Assembly: GCA_964452465.1 (NCBI GenBank)
Contig: CAYVMD010000010.1
Location: 1 to 56,336, forward strand
Direction: 5' to 3'
Origin: CAYVMD01 sp964452465
GTDB taxonomy: Bacteria > Armatimonadota > JACIXR01
Length of the DNA: 56,336 bases
Within the stretch, counting starts at the first letter, position 1. Each line of letters begins with the position of its first letter. Made by a program: the position numbers and the translations under genes. Shown here piece by piece: positions 6,978-15,991 of this stretch. The notes below the pieces were generated by a model that did not search any database, was not told the DNA's origin, and worked only from the letters and a program-made list of their open reading frames with translations.

Positions 6978-7907
6978 ATGCCGAGCTATAAAGGCAAAAT
7001 ATTTGTTATCATAGGGATAGTAGTTGTAGTGGGGGTAATAATAGGGGTATGGAAAGCCCCGAGGGGAAGTAAAGAGGCGGGAGGTTTAGGCGCCCCGGTC
7101 TCTTCCCCACAGAAGGAAGATACTTTGAGAGGAAATCTCATAATAAAGGGTTCCGATACCATCCTCCCCTTGGCACAAGCCTGGGCGGAGGAATTCATGA
7201 GGCTACACCCCAATGTCAACATATCGGTAACGGGAGGGGGCTCGGGAGTAGGCATATCCGCGCTCCTAAACGGCACTTGCGATATCGCTAATGCTTCCCG
7301 CCCCATGAAGCCATCCGAATTGAAGGAAGCAGAGGCCAAAGGGATGAAGGTGAAGGAAATCGAGGTTGCCATAGATGGGATATCCATCATAGTAAATCCC
7401 CGAAACCCAATAGATTACATAACGCTTGAACAATTGAAGGGGATATATACCGGTAAATATGGATCCTGGAAGGATTTAGGGGGGATCGATGCCAAGATAA
7501 TACCCGTGGGAAGGGATACCGCCTCGGGGACCTACGAAATGTTTAAGGAAAAGGTCCTAGGAGGAGAGGATTTCAGTTCTTCTGTAATCAGCACTCCTTC
7601 CAATAATGCCATTGCTACGACGGTTCTCCAAGATATAGGAGCTATTGGCTATGTGGGATTCGCCTATGCCGAGGAATTTGCCAAGACTGGCAAAGTTAAG
7701 GTGATACCGGTAGCTAAGGACGTCCACTCGAAACCGGTTATGCCTTCCATAGATACCATAAGGCAGGGATCCTATCCCCTCTTTCGCGAACTCTATAATT
7801 ACACGAGGGGTGAGCCCCAGGGCTTAGTCAAGGCTTACCTCGATTTCGTGCTTTCCCCGGAAGGGCAACAGATCGTCTCGCGCATAGGCTTTATCCCTGT
7901 GCGATGA
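6978..7907 (+). CDS. pstS: phosphate ABC transporter substrate-binding protein PstS
   Basis: A 309-residue PstS-type protein with an N-terminal hydrophobic anchor (about residues 7-25) and no lipobox cysteine, so it is either tethered by an uncleaved segment or cleaved by signal peptidase I. The phosphate-binding loops GSDTILPLAQAW, VTGGGSGVGISAL and IANASRPM are clear, and RDTASGTYEMF is the second-domain anion loop. Its stop overlaps pstC by four bases. It captures periplasmic phosphate for PstCA. The upstream tRNA-Leu may share its transcript. Confidence 0.9.
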   Translation: MPSYKGKIFVIIGIVVVVGVIIGVWKAPRGSKEAGGLGAPVSSPQKEDTLRGNLIIKGSDTILPLAQAWAEEFMRLHPNVNISVTGGGSGVGISALLNGTCDIANASRPMKPSELKEAEAKGMKVKEIEVAIDGISIIVNPRNPIDYITLEQLKGIYTGKYGSWKDLGGIDAKIIPVGRDTASGTYEMFKEKVLGGEDFSSSVISTPSNNAIATTVLQDIGAIGYVGFAYAEEFAKTGKVKVIPVAKDVHSKPVMPSIDTIRQGSYPLFRELYNYTRGEPQGLVKAYLDFVLSPEGQQIVSRIGFIPVR

Positions 7908-8785
7908 ATTCGAAGAAAAAGCCCTGGGAAGATATAATCTTCGAAAAGTTGATCTTTATCGGTGGGATAAGCGGTGTAGTAGTCCTGTGTTTGATATTCT
8001 TGTTCCTCTTGAAGGAAAGTTTCTCCTTCTTCTTACACTTCCCCTTGAGAGAATTCTTCTTCGGTAAGGAATGGTATCCCACCAGCCAGCCACCCCGTTT
8101 TGGGCTAATTCCCTTGCTCGCGGGCTCCCTATTGGTGACATTAGGGGCGATAGCGATATCTGTACCTTTGGGGACAATTTGCGCCATCTATATCGGTGAA
8201 ATAGCACCTGGCTGGGTTAGGGAATTTCTCAAGCCCTTAATGGAATTAATAGCTGCCATCCCCTCCGTCGTATTAGGGTTCATCGGATTAACCGTCCTCG
8301 TCCCCTTTATCAAGAACTTATTCGACTTGCCCACTGGCTTAAGCGCTTTCGCTGGCGCCATTACCTTAGCTTTTATGGCTCTGCCAACGATAACCAGTAT
8401 CGCTGAGGACGCTATAACTGCTTTGCCAAGGGAGTATAGGGAAGCCTCTTACGCTTTAGGAGCGAGTAAATTACAAACGATCTTTCATGTTCTTCTCCCT
8501 GCTGCCCGCCCCGGGATATTGGCAGCGACGATGCTCGGGGTGGGAAGGGCAATTGGGGAAACAATGGCGGTGCTAATGGTGACCGGCAACGCTGCGGTCA
8601 TCCCCCATTCTTTCCTCCAACCCGTGCGCACCTTAACCGCTACGATCGCTATGGAAATGGGAGAGGTCGCTAAAGGAGGGCTTCATTACGGAGCCCTATT
8701 TGCTATAGGTTTGGTCCTCTTTGTTATTACCTTCATAGTTAACTTTATCGCAGATATCGTTGTGCAACGACAAAAAAGGATATGA
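7904..8785 (+). CDS. pstC: phosphate ABC transporter permease PstC
   Basis: A 293-residue inner-membrane permease. The first membrane helix is at about residues 15-37, followed by a family-typical REFFFGKEWYPT periplasmic stretch and six or so helices. The EAA-loop equivalent is REASYALGASKLQTIFHVLLPAA, followed by ATMLGVGRAIGETMAVLM. It overlaps pstS and pstA by four bases each (ATGA-type junctions), so subunits are translationally coupled. With PstA it forms the channel that needs the PstB ATPase, which is not found here. Confidence 0.9.
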   Translation: MNSKKKPWEDIIFEKLIFIGGISGVVVLCLIFLFLLKESFSFFLHFPLREFFFGKEWYPTSQPPRFGLIPLLAGSLLVTLGAIAISVPLGTICAIYIGEIAPGWVREFLKPLMELIAAIPSVVLGFIGLTVLVPFIKNLFDLPTGLSAFAGAITLAFMALPTITSIAEDAITALPREYREASYALGASKLQTIFHVLLPAARPGILAATMLGVGRAIGETMAVLMVTGNAAVIPHSFLQPVRTLTATIAMEMGEVAKGGLHYGALFAIGLVLFVITFIVNFIADIVVQRQKRI

Positions 8786-9621
8786 TGAGGAAAGAGAGAT
8801 TCTTCTTCGTTCTTTTCGCTGTGATAACCTTGCTTACGGTTCTCCCTCTGCTCCTAATCCTTCTCCTTCTTATCTATCACGGGCGTTCAGCTTTAAGTTG
8901 GGAATTTCTGACCCAATATCCTCGCATGGGCATGACAGCTGGGGGCATCTTCCCCGCTATAGTGGGGACCTTCTACCTGGCCTTAGGGACTGCGATTATT
9001 TCCCTCCCCTTAGGCGTGCTCACAGCGATATATTTGAACGAATATTCCCCTCCAAAGAAGATAGCGAGGCTCATCAGGATCACGGTGGTTAATTTGGCGG
9101 GAGTGCCCTCTATTGTGTATGGACTCTTCGGACTCGCCGTCTTCGTGATCTTCTTCCGCTTTGGCACCTCCCTCCTCGCTGGTATATTAACCCTTTCCAT
9201 CCTTGTTTTGCCGATAGTTATAACTTCCGCGGAGGAAGCCTTGAAGAGCGTCCCCCATTCCTTTCGAGAGGCGAGCCTGGCTCTGGGAGCAACTAAATGG
9301 CAAACGATTAAAAGAGTCGTCCTCCCCAACGCTCTTCCTGGGATTATAACCGGGGTTATCCTCGCCATCAGCAGGGCAGCGGGCGAAACCGCTCCCATCC
9401 TTTTTACCTGTGCTGCATATTATCTACCTCGCCTTCCTAAATCCCCCTTTGATGAGATCATGGCGCTTCCCTATCATGTATATGTGCTCTCCACCCAAGT
9501 GCCCAACGCTCCGCTCTCCATCCAATACGGCACGACTTTGGTGCTATTAGGTTTAGTCTTTGCTCTTAATTTGGTAGCGATATTATGGCGGATGCGTCTC
9601 CGCCGAATGAGGAAATGGTGA
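8782..9621 (+). CDS. pstA: phosphate ABC transporter permease PstA
   Basis: A 279-residue membrane permease with the PstA signature SFREASLALGATKWQTIKRVVLPNALPG (read as two adjoining halves) and ISRAAGETAPIL. Hydrophobic helices occur at about residues 8-30, 55-80, 110-135 and 245-265. PstA normally precedes pstB; here the next gene, 39 bases downstream, is a rhamnosidase, so the ATPase must be encoded elsewhere or the operon has been rearranged. Confidence 0.9.
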   Translation: MMRKERFFFVLFAVITLLTVLPLLLILLLLIYHGRSALSWEFLTQYPRMGMTAGGIFPAIVGTFYLALGTAIISLPLGVLTAIYLNEYSPPKKIARLIRITVVNLAGVPSIVYGLFGLAVFVIFFRFGTSLLAGILTLSILVLPIVITSAEEALKSVPHSFREASLALGATKWQTIKRVVLPNALPGIITGVILAISRAAGETAPILFTCAAYYLPRLPKSPFDEIMALPYHVYVLSTQVPNAPLSIQYGTTLVLLGLVFALNLVAILWRMRLRRMRKW

Positions 9622-9659
9622 GGTTCCATAAATCCATCCAAAGGAGGCTTTGAGCAATA

Positions 9660-12515
9660 ATGGAATGGAAAGCGAAATGGATCTGGGATAAGAGCGGGGA
9701 ACACCCACGAAACTATTGGCTCGCTTTTAGAAAAACCTTCGTCACACCCAAGGATTACGATGAAGCGAATCTCCACATCACTGCTGACTCTCGTTATTTT
9801 CTCTATATAAATGGGAGATTCATCGGATGGGGACCCGTCCGCTCCTGGCCTTTCGAACTATCCTACGATACCTACAGCATTAAACACCTCCTCAAAAAGG
9901 GCGAAAACACAATAGCGGTGCTCGTCACCCACTATGGTGTCAGCACATTCCAATACATCGAGGGACGAGGAGGTTTATTCGCCCAGTTGGACTTCCTCAA
10001 GGATAAAGAAGTGATATCCACTATACCCACCGATGGCTCCTGGAAAACCAAGGAACATAAAGGTTTTCGAAGGAACTCGGTAAGGATAAGTTGCCAACAA
10101 GCGTGGGCGGAGATTTACGATGCCAACCAATTCCCTCCTGAGTGGACTGAATCCAACTTCGATGCGGAGGACTGGGAGAACGCCATAGAAATAGGTCCCC
10201 ATGGAACCTCGCCTTGGAGTAGCCTCATTCCCCGGGAAATTCCTTTCCTTACCGATGAACCAATTTATCCGCGTCGGGTCGTCTCCCTCCGGGAGGTCAT
10301 CCCTGTGAAATCCCACATCTCCTTGGATCTGCGCCCCAACTTCTATCCCAACGAATACGACGCCAATGTCAAGCGTCACTTTGGTTATATAGCCACCCTG
10401 ATCGTCTCTCCCAAGCGCATGAAGGGAAGGATCGTTGTGCCCTTTGGATTAGCGGGGAGGTTCAAGATAAATAACCACTCCTACCATTTCGAGGTTGGGC
10501 AAGCAAATGTAGAGTTGGAGGAGGGGGAGAATCTCTTCCTGATGGATGTCAGCGGGACCTTTCATGATTTATTCGTCAACTTTGCTTTCGATTTCCCCGA
10601 GGAGATTTCACTCAAATCTCCCTTGGGAGAGGGAGAATTCGTATCCATTGGACCGTTCGGCAAGAAAACGCTCCTACAGATAGGCTTCCCTATGGATAAT
10701 ACCCTCGATCCTTCCCCCCAATATGAAGAGGTGTGGCAGGTATCCAATCCCTCGGCTCTCTTGCAATTCAAGGAATGGATCAAGCCGATATCACCTGAGC
10801 ATACTTGTAAGGATGTAGTCTTCACCCTTTCCACCCAGAAAAGGGTCATAAAGGAGATGAACCTTCTTCCCAAGTATCAGAACCTCGTTCATCCCAACGA
10901 TTCTTTCGCGGAAATAGAACCGGGAGAAGAGGGAGATGTCGAGATCGTTGTGGACTTCGGCAAAGAATTAAGCGGATTCATTGAGTTCGATGTAGAGGCT
11001 CCTGCGGGCGCCATCTTGGATCTCTACGCTTTCGAATCCATGCACGACGGCGTGATAGAGGACACGGGTGGGCTACACAATACCTTGAGATATATCGCAA
11101 GGGAAGGACGCCAAGAGTATCGCTCCTTCATCCGGAGGGGATTTCGCTACCTCATGATAACCTTGCGTAACTTCTCCTCCCCCATAAAGATATATTCCCT
11201 CAAGACTCACCTTACTACCTATCCTGTAGCAGAAGTGGGAACATTCCACAGCTCCGCCTATCTCCTCAACCCAATCTGGGAGATATCCAAGCACACCGAG
11301 AGACTATGCATGGAGGATACCTATGTGGACTGCCCCGCCTATGAGCAAACCTTCTGGGTGGGCGATGCCCGTAACGAGGCTCTGATAAACTATACCACTT
11401 TCGGTGCCTATCCCCTCTCCAGGCGTTGCTTGCGCCTCGTCCCCAAATCGCTCACAAGGTCTATCTTGCCCGAATCGCAGGTTCCAAGCGGATGGCAGAA
11501 CATCCTCACCGCTTGGGCAATCCTTTGGATGCTCGCTTGTAGGGAATATTACCTCTACTCAGGTGATGAGGATTTCCTAGATGAGATATACCCCTCGCTC
11601 CTCCAAAGCGCCAAGAATTTCAAGCGGTTTATAAACGAGCAGGGACTACTAGAGATCTCCGCCTGGAATATGTTGGACTGGGCTTTCATGGACACGCCGG
11701 AAAACGGAGTAGTTACCCATCAAAACGCTCTTTTAGTCAAGGCTTTAAGGGAAACGGCAGAATTGGCTAAATTATTGGGGAAAGAGGAAGATAAGGAGTT
11801 CCTCTTAGGATTTGCCGAAGACCTGCAGAAAGCCATTAACGAACACCTCTGGGATGAAGGGAAGCAAGCATTCATAGATAGCATCCATGCGGACGGGAAG
11901 CGATCCCAGACCTTCAGCCTTCAAACCCAGGTCATCGTATACCTCTCCGATGCTACTACGGAGGAAAGGAAGAAGATTTTGGAAGGATATCTCCTTGAAC
12001 CACCGGAGGATTTCGTTAAGATAGGAAGTCCCTTTATGTCCTTTTTCTATTTCGAAGCGCTCACGAAGATGGGAAGAATCCAGGAGATACTTCATAACAT
12101 AAGAAAAAATTGGGGGCTCATGCTCGATTATGGCGCTACCACTTGCTGGGAAACCTTCCCCCGCGCCCTGGAATGGCTAGGAGCAAAACTCACCCGGAGC
12201 CATTGCCATGCTTGGTCTTCCGCTCCTGGGTTCTTCCTCCCTAGCTATATCTTGGGGGCAAGACCCTTAGAACCGGGATTCAAGAAGGTCCTTATCGAGC
12301 CCCATCTTTGCGATTTGAAGTGGGTTAGAGGAACAATCCCCACACCCAAAGGTGCGATAGAAGTGAGTTACAAACTAACCGAGGATACGCTAGAGGCAAG
12401 GATAGGGATTCCTAAGGGTTGTGTCGCGGAGATCCGCTTTCCCGAGGGGATCAAGAAAATAAGACTGAACGAAGAGGAGATATACTCCAATTTTGTCCTT
12501 ATGGATAACTGCTGA
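9660..12515 (+). CDS. GH78-like alpha-L-rhamnosidase
   Basis: A 951-residue protein with N-terminal beta-sandwich modules (KWIWDKSGEHPRNYWLAFRK is the usual opening) and a C-terminal (alpha/alpha)6 barrel. D557, E562 and D569 (DCPAYEQTFWVGDARNEA) and E831 (GATTCWETFPR) keep the same spacing as Asp567, Glu572, Asp579 and Glu841 of Bacillus GL1 RhaB. No signal peptide is seen, so it probably acts in the cytoplasm on imported rhamnosides. The ATG lies 12 bases after AAAGGAGG, longer than usual. It removes terminal rhamnose if specificity follows the family. Confidence 0.85.
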   Translation: MEWKAKWIWDKSGEHPRNYWLAFRKTFVTPKDYDEANLHITADSRYFLYINGRFIGWGPVRSWPFELSYDTYSIKHLLKKGENTIAVLVTHYGVSTFQYIEGRGGLFAQLDFLKDKEVISTIPTDGSWKTKEHKGFRRNSVRISCQQAWAEIYDANQFPPEWTESNFDAEDWENAIEIGPHGTSPWSSLIPREIPFLTDEPIYPRRVVSLREVIPVKSHISLDLRPNFYPNEYDANVKRHFGYIATLIVSPKRMKGRIVVPFGLAGRFKINNHSYHFEVGQANVELEEGENLFLMDVSGTFHDLFVNFAFDFPEEISLKSPLGEGEFVSIGPFGKKTLLQIGFPMDNTLDPSPQYEEVWQVSNPSALLQFKEWIKPISPEHTCKDVVFTLSTQKRVIKEMNLLPKYQNLVHPNDSFAEIEPGEEGDVEIVVDFGKELSGFIEFDVEAPAGAILDLYAFESMHDGVIEDTGGLHNTLRYIAREGRQEYRSFIRRGFRYLMITLRNFSSPIKIYSLKTHLTTYPVAEVGTFHSSAYLLNPIWEISKHTERLCMEDTYVDCPAYEQTFWVGDARNEALINYTTFGAYPLSRRCLRLVPKSLTRSILPESQVPSGWQNILTAWAILWMLACREYYLYSGDEDFLDEIYPSLLQSAKNFKRFINEQGLLEISAWNMLDWAFMDTPENGVVTHQNALLVKALRETAELAKLLGKEEDKEFLLGFAEDLQKAINEHLWDEGKQAFIDSIHADGKRSQTFSLQTQVIVYLSDATTEERKKILEGYLLEPPEDFVKIGSPFMSFFYFEALTKMGRIQEILHNIRKNWGLMLDYGATTCWETFPRALEWLGAKLTRSHCHAWSSAPGFFLPSYILGARPLEPGFKKVLIEPHLCDLKWVRGTIPTPKGAIEVSYKLTEDTLEARIGIPKGCVAEIRFPEGIKKIRLNEEEIYSNFVLMDNC

Positions 12516-12568
12516 GGTGTGACAGATTTCGATATGAAAGCGTTTCTTTTCCTTGCCTTGTAGGAGGT

Positions 12569-12595
12569 ATGTCGCTACAATTCTCTACCAAATGA
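12569..12595 (+). other. possible 8-codon leader ORF overlapping leuC start
   Basis: ATG at 12569 opens MSLQFSTK and stops with a TGA whose first two bases are the TG of the leuC ATG (ATGA overlap). The only good ribosome-binding site in the region, TAGGAGGT (12561-12568), is one base from this ATG and 24 bases from the leuC ATG, so reinitiation could feed leuC. The close spacing and the single leucine codon make this uncertain. Confidence 0.25.
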
Positions 12596-13833
12596 CCATA
12601 GCGGAAAAGATCCTTTCTCAGAAAGCAGGCAAAGAGGTCCACAGCGACGAAATAATAATGGCGAAGGTGGACCTAGTCCTCGCCAACGATATCACCGCTC
12701 CCTTGGCGATAAAGGAATTCGAGAGAATAGGAGCGAAAAAGGTATTCAACGGCGATAGCATCGTCTTCGTGCCCGATCATTACACTCCCTGTAGGGATGT
12801 TCAATCAGCGGAAAATGTTAGGTTATTGCGGGAGTTCGCTAAGAAGCACGGCGTGCGCTTCTACGAGATAGGTAGGGTGGGAATAGAGCATGTCCTCCTT
12901 CCCGATGAGGGCTACATAGTCCCGGGAGACCTGGTGATTGGCGCTGATTCCCATACCTGTAGCTATGGCGCATTGGGCGCCTTCGCTTGCGGAGTTGGTT
13001 CTACTGACGCTGCCTTTGCTATGGCGTTCGGGGAGATTTGGCTCCGCGTGCCTCGCACCATGCGCTTCATCTATCATGGGAAGCTAAACCCCTGGGTAGA
13101 AGGAAAGGATTTAATCCTTTATACCATCGGCAAGATCGGTGTGGAGGGAGCAAGATATAAGGTCATGGAGTTCACGGGAGAAGTGATAAGCAAATTGAAT
13201 ATGGCGGAAAGATTCACGATGGCGAACATGGCGGTGGAGGCGGGTGCTAAAACGGGGATAATGGTCCCCGATGAGGAAACCTTTCGCTACCTAAGGAATA
13301 GAACGCAGAGGAGCTTTTCTTCCCTTGAGCCGGGCGAGGCGGACGAAATCGTTGAGATATGTTGTTCCGACATAGAGCCACAGGTTGCCTGCCCATTCCT
13401 CCCAAGCAATGTGAAACCCGCAAGGGAATTGAGCCACATCCGGATCGACCAAGTGGTTATAGGCTCCTGCACCAATGGAAGATTGGAAGATCTGCGAAAG
13501 GCAGGGAGAATCCTCAAGGGGAAAAAGGTCCATCCCGATGTCCGCCTCATAGTAATACCAGCCACCCAGGAGATCTGGGCGGAAGCATTAAAGGAAGGAT
13601 TATTGGAGATCTTCGCCTCCGCGGGAGCGGTCATCTCTCCTCCTACTTGTGGTCCTTGCTTGGGAGGACACATGGGGGTGTTGGGGAAGGGCGAAAGGGC
13701 GGTCGCCACCACCAATCGCAATTTCCCGGGACGAATGGGGCATCGAGAAAGCGAGGTTTACCTCGCCAATCCCTCCGTCGCCGCTGCATCTGCGATCAAA
13801 GGAAGAATAGCTCACCCCGAGGAGGTAATGTGA
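12592..13833 (+). CDS. leuC: 3-isopropylmalate dehydratase large subunit
   Basis: A 413-residue aconitase-family protein of the short HacA/archaeal LeuC type. The 4Fe-4S cysteines are in SCTNGRLEDL and in CGPCLGGHMG (two), and the substrate-site segment is GADSHTCSYGALGAFACGVG. It isomerises 2- to 3-isopropylmalate with LeuD in leucine synthesis; a homoaconitase role is possible for this subfamily. MTIAEKIL at ATG 12592 is the family N-terminus; an upstream TTG at 12553 is disfavoured because a ribosome-binding site lies inside that extension. Confidence 0.9.
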   Translation: MTIAEKILSQKAGKEVHSDEIIMAKVDLVLANDITAPLAIKEFERIGAKKVFNGDSIVFVPDHYTPCRDVQSAENVRLLREFAKKHGVRFYEIGRVGIEHVLLPDEGYIVPGDLVIGADSHTCSYGALGAFACGVGSTDAAFAMAFGEIWLRVPRTMRFIYHGKLNPWVEGKDLILYTIGKIGVEGARYKVMEFTGEVISKLNMAERFTMANMAVEAGAKTGIMVPDEETFRYLRNRTQRSFSSLEPGEADEIVEICCSDIEPQVACPFLPSNVKPARELSHIRIDQVVIGSCTNGRLEDLRKAGRILKGKKVHPDVRLIVIPATQEIWAEALKEGLLEIFASAGAVISPPTCGPCLGGHMGVLGKGERAVATTNRNFPGRMGHRESEVYLANPSVAAASAIKGRIAHPEEVM

Positions 13834-13834
13834 A

Positions 13835-14326
13835 ATGCAGTTAAGAGGAAAGGCATTGGTGGTAGGAAACGATGTGGATACGGATCAAATAATTCCTGCG
13901 GTCTACCTCACATCCACCGACCCCCTTGAATTGGGTAAACATTGCCTCGAAGGGTATGACCCTTCCTTCCCTCAATTAATAAAGGAGGGCATGATATTGG
14001 TAGCGGGGGATAATTTCGGCTGTGGTTCCTCCCGAGAACATGCTCCCTGGGCGATAAAGGGAGCAGGGATCAAAGCGGTAGTAGCGAGATCCTTCGCTCG
14101 CATCTTCTACAGGAACGCTATCAATATCGGCTTGCCAATAGTGGAGTGCAGAGAGGTTTTTCCAGTGGAGAAAGATGACGAGATAGAGATAGATTTCGAC
14201 GAAGGCAGGATCAGAAATTTGACGAAGAATAAAGAATGCAGGGTGGAACCCTTTCCTTCCTTTCTGCAGGAAATCATAACGGTGGGGGGATTAGTAGAAT
14301 ACGCGAGGAGGCGTCTAAGTGGCTAA
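13835..14326 (+). CDS. leuD: 3-isopropylmalate dehydratase small subunit
   Basis: A 163-residue swivel-domain subunit with GNDVDTDQIIPAVYLTSTDP, the conserved AGDNFGCGSSREHAPWA loop and VVARSFARIFYRNAINIGL. It begins one base after the leuC stop codon and overlaps leuB by eight bases, so leuCDB are one translational unit. It completes the active site of LeuC. Confidence 0.93.
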   Translation: MQLRGKALVVGNDVDTDQIIPAVYLTSTDPLELGKHCLEGYDPSFPQLIKEGMILVAGDNFGCGSSREHAPWAIKGAGIKAVVARSFARIFYRNAINIGLPIVECREVFPVEKDDEIEIDFDEGRIRNLTKNKECRVEPFPSFLQEIITVGGLVEYARRRLSG

Positions 14327-15404
14327 ATTTAGAATAGCCCTTCTCCCTGGTGATGGAATAGGACCAGAAGTGGTAGGGGAAGCGGTTCGTGTCCTTAGGG
14401 CTATAGAAGAGAAATACAGTCATACCTTCGAATTGGAAGAGGGTCTGGTGGGAGGATGTGCCTATGATGCAACGGGTTTTCCTTTGCCCCCGGAAACCCT
14501 TTCCTTATGCCAGAATTCCCAAGCCATACTTCTGGGAGCGGTAGGAGGGGCGAAATGGGATAATTTACCTGCCCACCTTCGCCCCGAGGCAGGTCTCCTC
14601 GGCTTACGAAAAAACTTCGATCTATTCGCTAACCTGAGACCAATAATCGTCTTTCCGTCTCTATTGTCAGCCTCTCCTTTGAAGAAGAAATTGGTAGAAG
14701 GGGTAGATATCATCATAGTGAGGGAACTGACGAGCGGGCTCTACTTCGGAAAGCCCAAAGAAAGGAGAAAGTTAGATGGGGAGATCGTGGCGGTGGATTC
14801 CATGATGTATACCTCATCGGAGATAGAAAGAGTAGCAAGGGTAGCTTTTCAAATCGCTCAGGGGAGGAGGAAGATCCTCCATTTAGTGGATAAGGCGAAT
14901 ATCTTGGAGACCTCCCGTCTTTGGCGGGAAGTGGTGAGCGAAGTAGCGAAGGATTATCCCGATGTGGAGCTCCAATTCATGTATGTGGATAATGCTGCTA
15001 TGCAGTTGATAAGATATCCCAGGCAATTCGATGTTATCCTGACCGAGAATACATTCGGGGATATCCTCTCGGATGAAGGAGCTATGTTAACTGGTTCCAT
15101 AGGCATGCTTCCCTCGGCAAGCCTTCGAGGGGATGGGTTTGGCTTATATGAACCAGTGCATGGCTCCGCTCCCGATATTGCAGGAAAGGGAATAGCTAAT
15201 CCCATCGCAACAATACTTTCTTCTGCCATGATGCTTAGATACTCCTTTGGCTTGGAGGAAGAAGCAAGATGCATAGAGAGGGCAGTGGAGGAGGTTCTTT
15301 GCCAGGGGTACCGCACCCCCGATCTTAAAAGCAAGGGAGTTCGCTTGGTCTCCACCCAAGAAATGGGGGAAAGGATAGCCAAGCAGGTGCTATCGGATGC
15401 CTGA
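14319..15404 (+). CDS. leuB: 3-isopropylmalate dehydrogenase
   Basis: A 361-residue NAD-dependent beta-decarboxylating dehydrogenase. It has LLPGDGIGPEVV at the N-terminus, the substrate arginines in GLRKNFDLFANLRP, the metal-site aspartates in MYVDNAAMQ and TFGDILSDEGAM and the NAD loop EPVHGSAPDIAGKGIANP. Starts with GTG at 14319, eight bases inside leuD. It catalyses the oxidative decarboxylation step of leucine synthesis. leuA is not in the window. Confidence 0.95.
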   Translation: MAKFRIALLPGDGIGPEVVGEAVRVLRAIEEKYSHTFELEEGLVGGCAYDATGFPLPPETLSLCQNSQAILLGAVGGAKWDNLPAHLRPEAGLLGLRKNFDLFANLRPIIVFPSLLSASPLKKKLVEGVDIIIVRELTSGLYFGKPKERRKLDGEIVAVDSMMYTSSEIERVARVAFQIAQGRRKILHLVDKANILETSRLWREVVSEVAKDYPDVELQFMYVDNAAMQLIRYPRQFDVILTENTFGDILSDEGAMLTGSIGMLPSASLRGDGFGLYEPVHGSAPDIAGKGIANPIATILSSAMMLRYSFGLEEEARCIERAVEEVLCQGYRTPDLKSKGVRLVSTQEMGERIAKQVLSDA

Positions 15405-15987
15405 GGGGTTTGAATTATCGCAGGGGGAGAGACGAGCCTTACTCGTTATCTTGCTCATAGGAGTAATCGGGATCATCCTTATTGGGATAAATAGCAACCC
15501 TACTCAACGTTCCTCAGAATCTCGCCCTTTCTTCATCGTGGTACAAATAGAGGGAGCAGTGCGCCAACCCGGAGTTTACTATCTGCCCTTGGGCACACGG
15601 ATGGGAGAGGCTATAACGAGGGCAGGAGGTGCATTAGAGGGAGCAGATTTGAGCAAGATAAACCTTGCTTCTCCCCTAAAGGACGGACAAAAGATCTATG
15701 TGCCCTATATGCTTTCGTTCCCCTACCCTCCTCAAGGATACTACCCTCAACAAACATCCCCTTACTACGGAGGAGCTCCTTCTTCCCCCCAGCATGTCGT
15801 CAACATCAATACCGCCACCCTCGAGGAGCTCGCTTCCCTCCCCGGAATTGGGGAGAAACTCGCCCAGGAGATAATAACCATACGCGGACAAAAGGGAGGT
15901 TTCTCCTCGGTGGAGGAGCTCCTCTTAGTGCCAGGGATTGGGGAGAAGAAATTAGAGAAGATAAGACCTTTTATAGAGGCGAGGTGA
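15397..15987 (+). CDS. ComEA-like helix-hairpin-helix protein with SLBB domain
   Basis: A 196-residue protein: one membrane helix (about residues 14-32), an SLBB-type beta-grasp domain (about 43-105, with GAVRQPGVYYL and GGALEGADLSKINLASPL), a Pro/Tyr-rich linker and tandem helix-hairpin-helix motifs (about 131-194, VNINTATLEELASLPGIG and LLLVPGIGEKKLEKI). ComEA binds incoming DNA during natural transformation. Overlaps leuB by eight bases and is followed by radC. No comEC or pilus gene is seen nearby. Confidence 0.85.
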   Translation: MPEGFELSQGERRALLVILLIGVIGIILIGINSNPTQRSSESRPFFIVVQIEGAVRQPGVYYLPLGTRMGEAITRAGGALEGADLSKINLASPLKDGQKIYVPYMLSFPYPPQGYYPQQTSPYYGGAPSSPQHVVNINTATLEELASLPGIGEKLAQEIITIRGQKGGFSSVEELLLVPGIGEKKLEKIRPFIEAR

Positions 15988-15991
15988 GATA

